NCBI GenBank assembly: GCA_004552395.1
Contig: SFOK01000013.1
Span: 1 to 25,990 of the forward strand
Length of the DNA: 25,990 bases
Origin: Bacteroidales bacterium
GTDB taxonomy: Bacteria > Bacteroidota > Bacteroidia > Bacteroidales > Muribaculaceae
Reading direction: 5' to 3'
Numbering within the stretch: the first letter of the stretch is position 1; every line of letters begins with the position of its first letter. Positions 16,222 through 22,656 of this stretch are shown here, in pieces. Both the position numbers and the translations under genes were made by a program. The notes under the pieces are model-generated. The model worked only from the letters and a program-made list of their open reading frames with translations, searched no databases and was not told where the DNA came from.

Positions 16222-16261
16222 CGCGGCCTCACCCGCTGTTTTTTTCAGCGGGTGAGCCGCG
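16222..16261. terminator. Long hairpin after the S9 peptidase gene
   Basis: CGCGG and CTCACCCGCTG (16222-16238, one bulged C) pair with CAGCGGGTGAG and CCGCG (16246-16261) around a loop of seven T. It begins seven bases beyond the peptidase stop. Neither strand has a T run after it, so its role may be 3'-end protection or to separate the peptidase from the tRNA-Leu promoter. Confidence 0.55.
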
Positions 16262-16267
16262 AAATTC

Positions 16268-19120
16268 TCAGAATCCGAGGTCCTGGCCTTTGCGCTTCGG
16301 GTCGATACCCTCTTTCATCCAGCGAGGCATCGGATCCCCTTTCAGGTAATGGTCGAAGAATTGCTGCAGCCGTTTCGTGATATCCTTGCGGTTCTTGCGG
16401 TCACGTATGTTGTGCGCCTCGCCGTTGTACTGAAGCATCCACACGGGCTTGCCCAGACGGCGGAGAGCCATGAAATATTCTATTCCCTGATACCAGGGCA
16501 CTGCGCCGTCCTCATCGTTGTGCATGATCAAAAGCGGTGTCTCCACACGGTCGGCGTGGAAGATCGGCGAGTTGGCTATGTAGAGCTCGGGAGCCTCCCA
16601 AAGAGTGCGTCCTATGCGGCTCTGGCCGTTCTCATACTGAGCCTGACGCGAGTCGCCGGTGCCCCAGCGTATGCCGCCGTATGCCGAAGTCATGTTGCTG
16701 ACGGGAGCGCCCGATCCGGCGCAGGCAAACATATTCGTGCGGGTCACCAGGAAAGCCGTCTGATAGCCGCCCCAGCTCTGGCCGTCGATACCGATACGCT
16801 CCTTGTCGATGAAGGGATACTTCTTGCAGAGATCCTCCACACCTGAGCAGATATAATTGTAGGCGCTCTCGCCGGGAAGTCCGGCAAAGTAATGCACATC
16901 GGGAACAAACACCACATATCCGCGGCTCACGTAGAACGGATAGTTCACCCAGCTCCACGAGGGCTCCATGGTGTAGTGGCGGTAGAGCTCCTCGGAGTTG
17001 GTCTCGTAGAACACCACCAGCATAGGATATTTCTTGTTCGGATCGAGATCCTCGGGTAGATAGAGCACACCCTCGGTCAGGTCGCCGTTGTAAGCGTGCC
17101 ACTTCACAAGCTGCGCCGTGCCCCAGGAGTAATCCTTCATCTGCGGGTTGGCGTCGGTCACACACCGGGCGTTGGCGAAGTTGCCGCCGGTGGCTATGTA
17201 TACCTCGGGCGATGTCGAGAAGTTAGCCCGCTGGAACTCGTAGGTGGGCGCGTCTTTCGCCTTCACGAGCTGCGTGTAGCTGTAAGGGCCTATCACCTTG
17301 ATGGTCGGGACGGCCGGAGCCCCGGCTTTCATCACGGCCAGACCGTTCTCCTTGTTGGTGTAGTCGAACACCTTGAGCATAATCTCGCGGCCCGGCTTGA
17401 TGGCCCGCTCATCCTTGTCGAGCTTCACGTAGCGGAAAGAACGTTTCGTCTTGCGTCCTTCACCTTTCGTGAGGTTCACCGGAGCGGAAGCGCCGGTCGG
17501 ATCGAGCTTCCAGATGTCGTAGCGGTCGTAAACCAGGAAGGCTGCGTCGCCTTCGGTCCACCCGGCCGTGCCGTAAGGCGCGGCGGCCATCGGGTAATTG
17601 CTATCCTCGTCCCAGAGCGGATACTCCATGCCGGCGGTGAGGCAGACTGTCTCGCCCGTGGCTATGTTGTAGCAATAATAGTCGCGGTCCACGAACCAGA
17701 TCACGTACTTCCCGGCAGGAGACATCTCCGAAGTCTCTATCGGCGTCTCGGCTACCTTGCGGCGCTCGCCTGTGTTCACATTGACGATATAGAGATCCTC
17801 GGGTGCCATATAGTTCCACTGCTGCGAGATTATGTTCTTCTCCGGGTCGCGCACAAGCGCCCAGTCGCTGTTCCACTCGTCGCCGGCCTCAACAGTCTCG
17901 AACGGCGAGGAGCTGATCAGCTGCTCTTTCCAGTTGTCGAGGTTGATCACTATCGGGAAACATTTCTCCTTCAGCGTCTTAAGGTTGCTCTTTTCCTGCG
18001 GAGGGGTCAGCGGAGCGTCCCAGCGCCATATGTCGAGGGCGGCCTGCTCGAAATCCACGATCGTGGTGTCGTCGGGTGCCACGGCCGGAGCCACACCCAC
18101 CACGAGTCGCTTCCCGTTGCGCGAGAACTTCACTTTTGAATACTGATTCACGAATATGGAGTCGCCGGCAAGCGCCACAACTTTGTCGTGCATAGCCTTG
18201 CGCACTGAGTCGTTCATCTCCCTCGGCTGACGCGGCACGGGATACTTCCCGTCATTAACTGCCTGAATGAGTGTCACATCCTCAACCGAAGTGTCGGCCC
18301 CGCGGAGTGCGCCGTAATACAGCCGCCCGCGCTTCGTGCCGCTCTTCACTGAGTCGGCCGAAGCGGTGAAAGCTATCTTGTCTGAGGCGTCGCTGAAAGC
18401 GGGCGTACCGAAGAAGGTCATCCGGTCGAGCAGAAGCACCGGCGTGGTGTCGGGCAGGTTGAGAAGCCACATGCTCTGCGCGGCCGTGCTGTCGCTCTTG
18501 TGCGGCTTGGTGGCCACGGCGAGCTTCATACCGTCTTTGGAGAATCCGTAGTCATCGGCCCATTTCACCACGGTCTGAGCGCCGGTTGCGAGGTTGCGGA
18601 CCACAAGCGGACGGCCCGAATCCTTGTCTTTCAGCTTCTTGGCGTCGGTGTAAGCTGTGTCGCACGAGAGCCATGCTATCCAGTTGCCGCCCTTCTCACC
18701 GGCCTTGTAGGAGGTAACAAACGGTATCTTATCCACCTTGCCGCTGCGCAGATCCACTATGGCGAGCGAATCCTGCGGCAGGTCGAGATCTTTCTTCTTG
18801 TCTATCTTGGCCTTACGCGTGTCCTTGAAGTAAGGCTTGATGAGCGCCATGGCCCACCGCGAATCGGCGGTGAACGACGGCTTGTAGCCGCGCTCTATCC
18901 GTATCTCCTTGCCGTTCTTGGTGTTACGGAACGTCAGCAAGGCGTCGCCCTCCTGCGGCACCACCATGTAGGCGGCCCACACGCCATCGTTCGACGGACT
19001 AACGGTTCTCACTGCTTTCCACGAGTCAAATGCGTCGTGGTCAAGCGGTTTCTTGGCCATGGCAGCGCCGATGCACAGTGTCGCGGCGGCTGCTACAGCA
19101 AGGAAGTGTCTGATTTTCAT
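16268..19120 (-). CDS. S9 family (prolyl-oligopeptidase-like) serine peptidase, exported
   Basis: A 950-residue protein with a signal peptide (MKIRHFLAVAAAATLCIGAAMA). A long N-terminal beta-propeller-like region (about 25-640) has repeated WD/YxVDR-type strands, and a C-terminal alpha/beta-hydrolase domain follows. The catalytic serine is about S782 in GQSWGGY, the aspartate about D871 in HNDEDGAVP and the histidine about H903 in NGEAHNI, so the triad is intact. Family members cut short peptides, often after proline or alanine, in the periplasm or at the surface. The start at 19120 was preferred because an upstream in-frame ATG at 19180 would place 20 polar residues before the signal peptide. 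It lies downstream of ribBA on the same strand, with a repeat-bearing 160-base gap. Confidence 0.93.
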   Translation of the reverse strand: MKIRHFLAVAAAATLCIGAAMAKKPLDHDAFDSWKAVRTVSPSNDGVWAAYMVVPQEGDALLTFRNTKNGKEIRIERGYKPSFTADSRWAMALIKPYFKDTRKAKIDKKKDLDLPQDSLAIVDLRSGKVDKIPFVTSYKAGEKGGNWIAWLSCDTAYTDAKKLKDKDSGRPLVVRNLATGAQTVVKWADDYGFSKDGMKLAVATKPHKSDSTAAQSMWLLNLPDTTPVLLLDRMTFFGTPAFSDASDKIAFTASADSVKSGTKRGRLYYGALRGADTSVEDVTLIQAVNDGKYPVPRQPREMNDSVRKAMHDKVVALAGDSIFVNQYSKVKFSRNGKRLVVGVAPAVAPDDTTIVDFEQAALDIWRWDAPLTPPQEKSNLKTLKEKCFPIVINLDNWKEQLISSSPFETVEAGDEWNSDWALVRDPEKNIISQQWNYMAPEDLYIVNVNTGERRKVAETPIETSEMSPAGKYVIWFVDRDYYCYNIATGETVCLTAGMEYPLWDEDSNYPMAAAPYGTAGWTEGDAAFLVYDRYDIWKLDPTGASAPVNLTKGEGRKTKRSFRYVKLDKDERAIKPGREIMLKVFDYTNKENGLAVMKAGAPAVPTIKVIGPYSYTQLVKAKDAPTYEFQRANFSTSPEVYIATGGNFANARCVTDANPQMKDYSWGTAQLVKWHAYNGDLTEGVLYLPEDLDPNKKYPMLVVFYETNSEELYRHYTMEPSWSWVNYPFYVSRGYVVFVPDVHYFAGLPGESAYNYICSGVEDLCKKYPFIDKERIGIDGQSWGGYQTAFLVTRTNMFACAGSGAPVSNMTSAYGGIRWGTGDSRQAQYENGQSRIGRTLWEAPELYIANSPIFHADRVETPLLIMHNDEDGAVPWYQGIEYFMALRRLGKPVWMLQYNGEAHNIRDRKNRKDITKRLQQFFDHYLKGDPMPRWMKEGIDPKRKGQDLGF

Positions 19121-19180
19121 CTCTTTTCCGGTATTAGGTGTGATTGTCAGTTTCTTGTCTCTTTCTGAAAGCCTGATCAC

Positions 19181-19284
19181 TGAGCCTCAGGCTCTTAAAT
19201 CTCAATCATTGATACTCAGCCATCAGCACCTCTTTGCTGAGTCACAGGCTCTTAAAGTTTAGCTGATGAGCCCCAAACTCTTAG
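19181..19284. repeat. Repeated small palindromes between ribBA and the S9 peptidase
   Basis: Three related units read TGAGCCTCAGGCTCTTAAA (19181-19199), TGAGTCACAGGCTCTTAAA (19238-19256) and TGAGCCCCAAACTCTTAG (19267-19284). The first contains the perfect inverted repeat GAGCC-TCA-GGCTC and the second a near-palindrome. The third covers the ribBA stop, and a TGAGTTTCAGG relative lies inside the ribBA 3' end. No T run makes this an ordinary terminator. Confidence 0.75.
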
Positions 19285-20525
19285 TCGCTGAGTTTCAGGT
19301 CGTGGCCCATGCGCGTCTTTTTGGTGTGCATGTAGAACTTGTTGTACTCATTAGGCGCTATCTCAAGCGGAACATGCTCCACGACCTTGAGGCCGTAGCC
19401 CTCAAGACCGATGCGCTTCATCGGATTGTTGCTCATAAGCCTCATCTCGTGTATGCCGAGCAGATGCAGTATGTTGGCACCCACGCCGTAATCGCGCTCG
19501 TCGGCCTTATGACCCAAGTGCAGATTCGCCTCCACAGTGTCCATGCCGTTCTCCTGCAGCTTATAAGCTTTTATCTTGTCCATCAGGCCGATACCGCGAC
19601 CCTCCTGCGAGAGATAGACCACGGCACCGCGACCCTCCTTCTCGATCATCTCCATAGCCTTGTGGAGCTGATCGCCACATTCACAGCGCATTGAGCCGAA
19701 AATGTCGCCGGTCGCACACGATGAGTGTACCCTCACAAGCACCGGCTCGGGAGTCGTCACATCGCCCTTGATAAGCGCTATATGCTCCAGACCGTTGCTC
19801 TTCTGGCGGAACGGGATCAGACGGAAATGGCCCCACTTTGTGGGCAGATCCACCTCCTCGCCGATCTCCACAAGCGACTCCTGACGCAGACGGTAAGCCA
19901 CAAGGTCAGCTATCGAAATCAGCTTGATGCCCCACTCATCGGCACGACGCCGAAGCTCGGGCAGACGCGCCATAGAACCGTCGTCGCTCATGATCTCCAT
20001 CAGCGTGCCGCAAGGCTGAAGCCCTGCCAGACGCGCCAGGTCCACAGCCGCCTCCGTGTGGCCCGTGCGCTGCAGCACGCCCTTGTCCTGGGCGTAGAGC
20101 GGGTTTATATGTCCCGGCCGACCGAAATCCTCAGGCTTGGCCTCGGGGTTGGCCAGATGGCGTATCGTGGCCGCGCGGTCATGGATCGAGACACCCGTGC
20201 TGCAACCCTCGAGCTTATCCACAGTCACCGTGAACGGTGTGCCAAGCATCGAAGTGTTGTTGCTCACCTGATGCGGCAGATCAAGCTCAGCCGCACGCGA
20301 GTTAGTGATCGGCACACAGAGCACGCCCCGCGCGTTCTTGAGCATGAAATTGACCTGCTCGGGCGTGATCTTCTCAGCCGCCACAATGAGGTCGCCCTCG
20401 TTTTCACGGTCTTCATCATCAACCACAATCACGAATTTGCCCTCGCTGAAATCCGCGATAGCATCTTCAATCTTGTCAAGTTTGATCTTGTGAGGATCCT
20501 GAGGTATAGCACTTTCCATCTTCAT
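19281..20525 (-). CDS. ribBA: Bifunctional DHBP synthase / GTP cyclohydrolase II
   Basis: A 414-residue fusion that starts both branches of riboflavin synthesis. The RibB half (about 1-210) makes 3,4-dihydroxy-2-butanone 4-phosphate from ribulose 5-phosphate and has DDEDRENEGD (36-45), RPGHINPL (136-143) and RTGHTEA (153-159). The RibA half (about 211-414) opens GTP and has the zinc cysteines C270, C281 and C283 in SSCATGDIFGSMRCECGD, then QEGRGIGL (307-314). Both active sites look intact. Starts at 20525 or 20519 are possible; the first is used. It has a clear promoter and an unusual structured leader of about 155 bases. Other rib genes are not in the window. Confidence 0.97.
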   Translation of the reverse strand: MKMESAIPQDPHKIKLDKIEDAIADFSEGKFVIVVDDEDRENEGDLIVAAEKITPEQVNFMLKNARGVLCVPITNSRAAELDLPHQVSNNTSMLGTPFTVTVDKLEGCSTGVSIHDRAATIRHLANPEAKPEDFGRPGHINPLYAQDKGVLQRTGHTEAAVDLARLAGLQPCGTLMEIMSDDGSMARLPELRRRADEWGIKLISIADLVAYRLRQESLVEIGEEVDLPTKWGHFRLIPFRQKSNGLEHIALIKGDVTTPEPVLVRVHSSCATGDIFGSMRCECGDQLHKAMEMIEKEGRGAVVYLSQEGRGIGLMDKIKAYKLQENGMDTVEANLHLGHKADERDYGVGANILHLLGIHEMRLMSNNPMKRIGLEGYGLKVVEHVPLEIAPNEYNKFYMHTKKTRMGHDLKLSD

Positions 20526-20682
20526 AGGAATTTCGGGTTCAAAATAATTTCCATCGAATCGACTTCTCCGCCATCTTGGATCAGCCCTCGATTCTGTTCA
20601 TTTATCGAATCGTCCACCAAACCTTTGCCGCAGCCGAACCGACATTCTGGTTCTTTGTAGCCGAATCGGCCCACCGATTCTT
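20526..20682 (-). promoter_or_regulatory. Structured 5' leader of ribBA
   Basis: Read on the minus strand, three successive hairpins are visible. The first, GAATCGG-TGGG-CCGATTC (20680-20663), lies at the predicted transcript 5' end. The second pairs GAACC with GGTTC (20653-20636) around eight bases. The third pairs CGATTC with GAATCG (20612-20589) around twelve bases. The motif CGATTC or its complement recurs five times in the leader. The conserved boxes of the FMN riboswitch are not recognisable. A regulatory role is inferred from gene function and leader structure. Confidence 0.5.
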
Positions 20683-20687
20683 AGATG

Positions 20688-20719
20688 CAAAATTACAAAA
20701 AATCCGCGACATCTGCAAC
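20688..20719 (-). promoter_or_regulatory. Promoter of ribBA
   Basis: On the minus strand GTTG (20719-20716), a 20-bp spacer and TAATTTTG (20695-20688). The -7 box is perfect and the -33 has one mismatch. Transcription would start near 20682. Confidence 0.7.
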
Positions 20720-20938
20720 CCCTCCGGCAACCCTTGGGCAGCCCCTTGGACCCACCCCTCTAATCTCCTCTTCAATCTCTCCCCCGTCTACCACATTAGG
20801 TCTCCCTCCCCGGTCTTCCTCGTTATGTCTCCCTCCCCGGTTTTTCCTCGCTCTCCTCACCTTCTCCCTCCACAGTGGTGAAAACCCGCTGATTCACTCG
20901 GCTTTGCCTAGGCCTTTCCCCTTAACCGTTCCTCAAAA
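20720..20938. repeat. Pyrimidine-rich non-coding stretch with a 27-bp-period repeat
   Basis: The plus strand is strongly pyrimidine-rich between about 20740 and 20880. GTCTCCCTCCCCGGT occurs at 20800-20814 and again at 20827-20841, each followed by a CTTCCTCG or TTTTCCTCG tail. Proline-rich open frames across it are low-complexity and not convincing. It separates the divergent ribBA and tRNA-Pro promoters. Confidence 0.6.
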
Positions 20939-20970
20939 TTTGCAAGAGTCGCAAATTGTGCTTAACTTTG
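20939..20970 (+). promoter_or_regulatory. Promoter upstream of tRNA-Pro
   Basis: TTTG (20939-20942), a 20-bp spacer and TAACTTTG (20963-20970) match the Bacteroidetes consensus exactly. The start would be near 20977, about 110 bases before the tRNA. Confidence 0.75.
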
Positions 20971-20976
20971 CATCGC

Positions 20977-21086
20977 TTTTCCGCAGTGAGGCCTGAGGTT
21001 GACCTCAGCCCGGCTTTGGAGATAATCCTACGAGGGCCTTCCAAACCCGATACCAGCCGCCCTTAGGGAGAAGCGACACACAATTT
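20977..21086 (+). ncRNA. Candidate structured RNA or long leader of tRNA-Pro
   Basis: Between the promoter and the tRNA three folds can be drawn. CTGAGG-TTGA-CCTCAG lies at 20993-21008. CGGC (21011-21014) pairs with GCCG (21056-21059), enclosing TTTGGA (21015-21020) paired with TCCAAA (21040-21045). CCC-TTA-GGG lies at 21060-21068. No start codon with a plausible frame is seen. It could be a distinct small RNA processed from the tRNA transcript or just a long leader. I recognise no family. Confidence 0.35.
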
Positions 21087-21161
21087 CGGGGCGTAGCGCA
21101 GTCCGGTTAGCGCACCTGCTTTGGGAGCAGGGGGTCGCGAGTTCGAATCTCGCCACCCCGA
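21087..21161 (+). tRNA. tRNA-Pro (anticodon TGG)
   Basis: A 75-base tRNA. The acceptor CGGGGCG pairs with CACCCCG (one C-A mismatch), the D arm is GCGC...GCGC, the anticodon stem/loop is CCTGC-TTTGGGA-GCAGG with anticodon TGG, and the T arm is GCGAG-TTCGAAT-CTCGC. CCA is not encoded. A terminator hairpin follows at 21171. Confidence 0.95.
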
Positions 21162-21170
21162 CAAATCTTA

Positions 21171-21217
21171 AATCGTTGAAAATTAGGCTTTTGAGCCATA
21201 TTTTTTCAGCGATTTTT
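21171..21217 (+). terminator. Terminator of tRNA-Pro
   Basis: AATCGTTGAAAA (21171-21182) pairs with TTTTCAGCGATT (21203-21214), one G-T wobble, enclosing a GGCT-TTTG-AGCC hairpin. A TTTTT run ends at 21217. Confidence 0.85.
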
Positions 21218-21305
21218 ATTGTATACTTTAGCGCCGGTCAAGAATGTCTTTGCGATTTTTTCGGATTTTCACAGATTTTCGAGCTGTTTTCTCTCATTTT
21301 ATTTT

Positions 21306-21324
21306 CATTTGTGCTTCACAAATG
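21306..21324. other. Tight 8-bp hairpin
   Basis: CATTTGTG (21306-21313) and CACAAATG (21317-21324) with a CTT loop, in the AT-rich stretch before the truncated reductase. No attached gene function is evident. Confidence 0.5.
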
Positions 21325-21352
21325 CCGCATTTCGGAGTCTTATATATAATTT

Positions 21353-21410
21353 CTCGAAAATTCCCGGGATTAGACTCTTAAACTTCCAAGATTGTACTCG
21401 AAAATTCCCG
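21353..21410. repeat. Direct repeats of CTCGAAAATTCCCG
   Basis: The 14-mer occurs at 21353-21366 and 21397-21410. Inverted relatives (CCCGGAATTTTTGA and CCGGGATTTTTGAGG) lie at about 22392-22405 and 22420-22434, on the other side of the reductase-fragment/ogt pair. Confidence 0.7.
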
Positions 21411-21430
21411 AAATAAGTAAGTCGAAGAAC

Positions 21431-21748
21431 ATGGAAAAGAGAAAGATAGGCTCCCTGGAGGTCTCGGCCGTAGGACTGGGATGCATGGGCATGAGCCACG
21501 GTTACGGTGCTCCGGACGACACGCGGGAGATGAAACGTCTGCTCGCGGAGGCAGTGGACCTGGGCTACACTTTCTTCGACACGGCCGAGATGTACGGCAC
21601 GCCGGATGATCCCCACGCCAGCGAGGTGCTTCTCGGCGAAGGGCTGAAGCCTTACCGCGACCGCATAGTGATCGCCAACAAGTTCGGCCTGACGATGCCG
21701 ATGAGCGATGTGTTCGGCGGCTCAAAGATAGTATTAAAAAACAAATGA
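21431..21748 (+). pseudogene. Aldo/keto reductase, C-terminally truncated
   Basis: A 105-residue N-terminal piece of an aldo/keto reductase, whose family members are usually about 320-340 residues. MEKRKIGSLEVSAVGLGCMGM is the usual first strand and glycine motif. Three of the four catalytic residues are present: D50 and Y55 (FFDTAEMYG) and K84 (IANKFG). The histidine and the remaining beta/alpha units that bind NADP are missing. The frame stops at the ATGA that starts ogt, and reading past the stop does not restore reductase sequence, so a deletion or rearrangement joined the fragment to ogt. An intact reductase is excluded; a short expressed peptide is possible. Confidence 0.85.
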
Positions 21749-22278
21749 ACGAAAAGAATACGATCAAGATACGGCTGTATGATTCGCCGTGCGGACGTCT
21801 ACTTCTGGGCTCTTTCGGCGGTAAGCTGTGCCTCTGCGACTGGCAGATCGAGAAGCGCCGCGAGCATGTGGGCCGCCGTCTGAGGAAGCTGTTGCGTGCT
21901 GATTTTGAGGAAGGTACGTCGGGAATCATTGAAAGAGCCGCCCGACAGCTCGACGAATATTTCGCCGGCGAGCGCAAAGAATTCGACGCGCCGCTGCTCT
22001 TTGTAGGCACTGAGTTCCAGAAGGCCGTGTGGCGCGATCTGCTGCGGATACCATACGGAGCCACAATCTCTTACGGAGAGATGGCGCGGAGGATCTGTGT
22101 GCCGAAAGCCGTGCGTGCCGTCGCCAATGCCAACGGAGCCAACGCCATATCCATATTCGCGCCGTGCCACCGGGTGATCGGCAGCAACCACACACTGACC
22201 GGCTACGGCGGCGGCCTCGACGCCAAACGCCTCCTCCTCGAGCTGGAAAGCTACTATTCGTTGTCGGGCACCGACTGA
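21745..22278 (+). CDS. ogt: Methylated-DNA-protein-cysteine methyltransferase
   Basis: A 177-residue suicide DNA-repair protein that takes O6-alkyl groups from guanine onto its own cysteine. The acceptor is C141 in PCHRVIG (140-146). The helix-turn-helix region (about 105-130; PYGATISYGEMARRI, then RAVANANGANAI) carries the arginine finger R124. An N-terminal RNase-H-like domain (1-85) precedes it. Length fits Ogt/MGMT; the N-terminal Ada domains are absent. It begins in a four-base overlap with the truncated reductase, so its translation may now depend on that fragment. A terminator follows at 22374. Confidence 0.94.
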   Translation: MNEKNTIKIRLYDSPCGRLLLGSFGGKLCLCDWQIEKRREHVGRRLRKLLRADFEEGTSGIIERAARQLDEYFAGERKEFDAPLLFVGTEFQKAVWRDLLRIPYGATISYGEMARRICVPKAVRAVANANGANAISIFAPCHRVIGSNHTLTGYGGGLDAKRLLLELESYYSLSGTD

Positions 22279-22336
22279 TGCTCCTCAAAGCCGGTCCAAG
22301 TTATATGGGAGCACAATTTAGAATGGTCGATTGTGC
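22279..22336 (+). other. Alternative hairpins just after ogt
   Basis: TGCTCC (22279-22284) can pair with GGAGCA (22308-22313), while GCACAAT (22311-22317) can pair with ATTGTGC (22330-22336). The two stems share bases and exclude one another. No T run follows. Confidence 0.4.
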
Positions 22337-22373
22337 GCCCCTTTCGTATGCCGATGCGTACAGACGACAGCAT

Positions 22374-22403
22374 AATTCCGGAAAGGCATATCCCGGAATT
22401 TTT
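22374..22403 (+). terminator. Rho-independent terminator of ogt
   Basis: AATTCCGG (22374-22381) pairs with CCGGAATT (22393-22400) around an 11-base loop, running into TTTTT (22399-22403). A second CCGGGATTTTT at 22420-22430 repeats the 3' arm and tail. Confidence 0.75.
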
Positions 22404-22427
22404 GACAGGATTTTTAACACCGGGATT

Positions 22428-22458
22428 TTTGAGGTTTGAATTTTTTTTTGTAATTTTG
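22428..22458 (+). promoter_or_regulatory. Promoter of the discoidin-protein gene
   Basis: TTTG (22428-22431), a 19-bp spacer ending in a T9 run, and a perfect TAATTTTG (22451-22458). Transcription would begin near 22465. Confidence 0.75.
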
Positions 22459-22656
22459 CCTAGTTTTAAGAGGAGGTATGTCTCAGCTTCGGAGAAAGGA
22501 ATGATTTTTTCATACCGTGGTTAACCTTTGATCCTTTCCCGACCGGCGATACCCCGATTTCTACAACACCTTGATTACAAGAGGTATGTTGCACACGAAG
22601 AGGTAAATTATCAGCGATTAAAATCTAAAATCAAATACAATAATTAACCTAGTTTT
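22459..22656 (+). promoter_or_regulatory. Long leader of the discoidin-protein gene
   Basis: About 190 untranslated bases precede the start codon. CCTAGTTTTA occurs next to the presumed transcript start (22459-22468) and again overlapping the ATG (22648-22657). GAGGTATG occurs at 22473-22480 and 22581-22588. GGTATG (22475-22480) can pair with CATACC (22511-22516) across 30 bases. No known riboswitch is recognised and the frames here are not coding. Confidence 0.45.

Noticed and set aside
15839..16255. Open frame of 138 codons between the TonB-dependent receptor and the S9 peptidase
   Set aside because: It reads through the antisense strand of tRNA-Leu (the familiar RTKGLEPPRPEAIDP artefact), is low-complexity elsewhere and has no homologous-looking domain.
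20526..20682. FMN riboswitch upstream of ribBA
   Set aside because: The leader is structured, but the conserved FMN-element boxes could not be found; it is reported as an unassigned leader instead.
20576..20996. Proline/serine-rich small open frames between ribBA and tRNA-Pro
   Set aside because: They result from a pyrimidine-rich repeat tract and cross two promoters; no start signal or domain.
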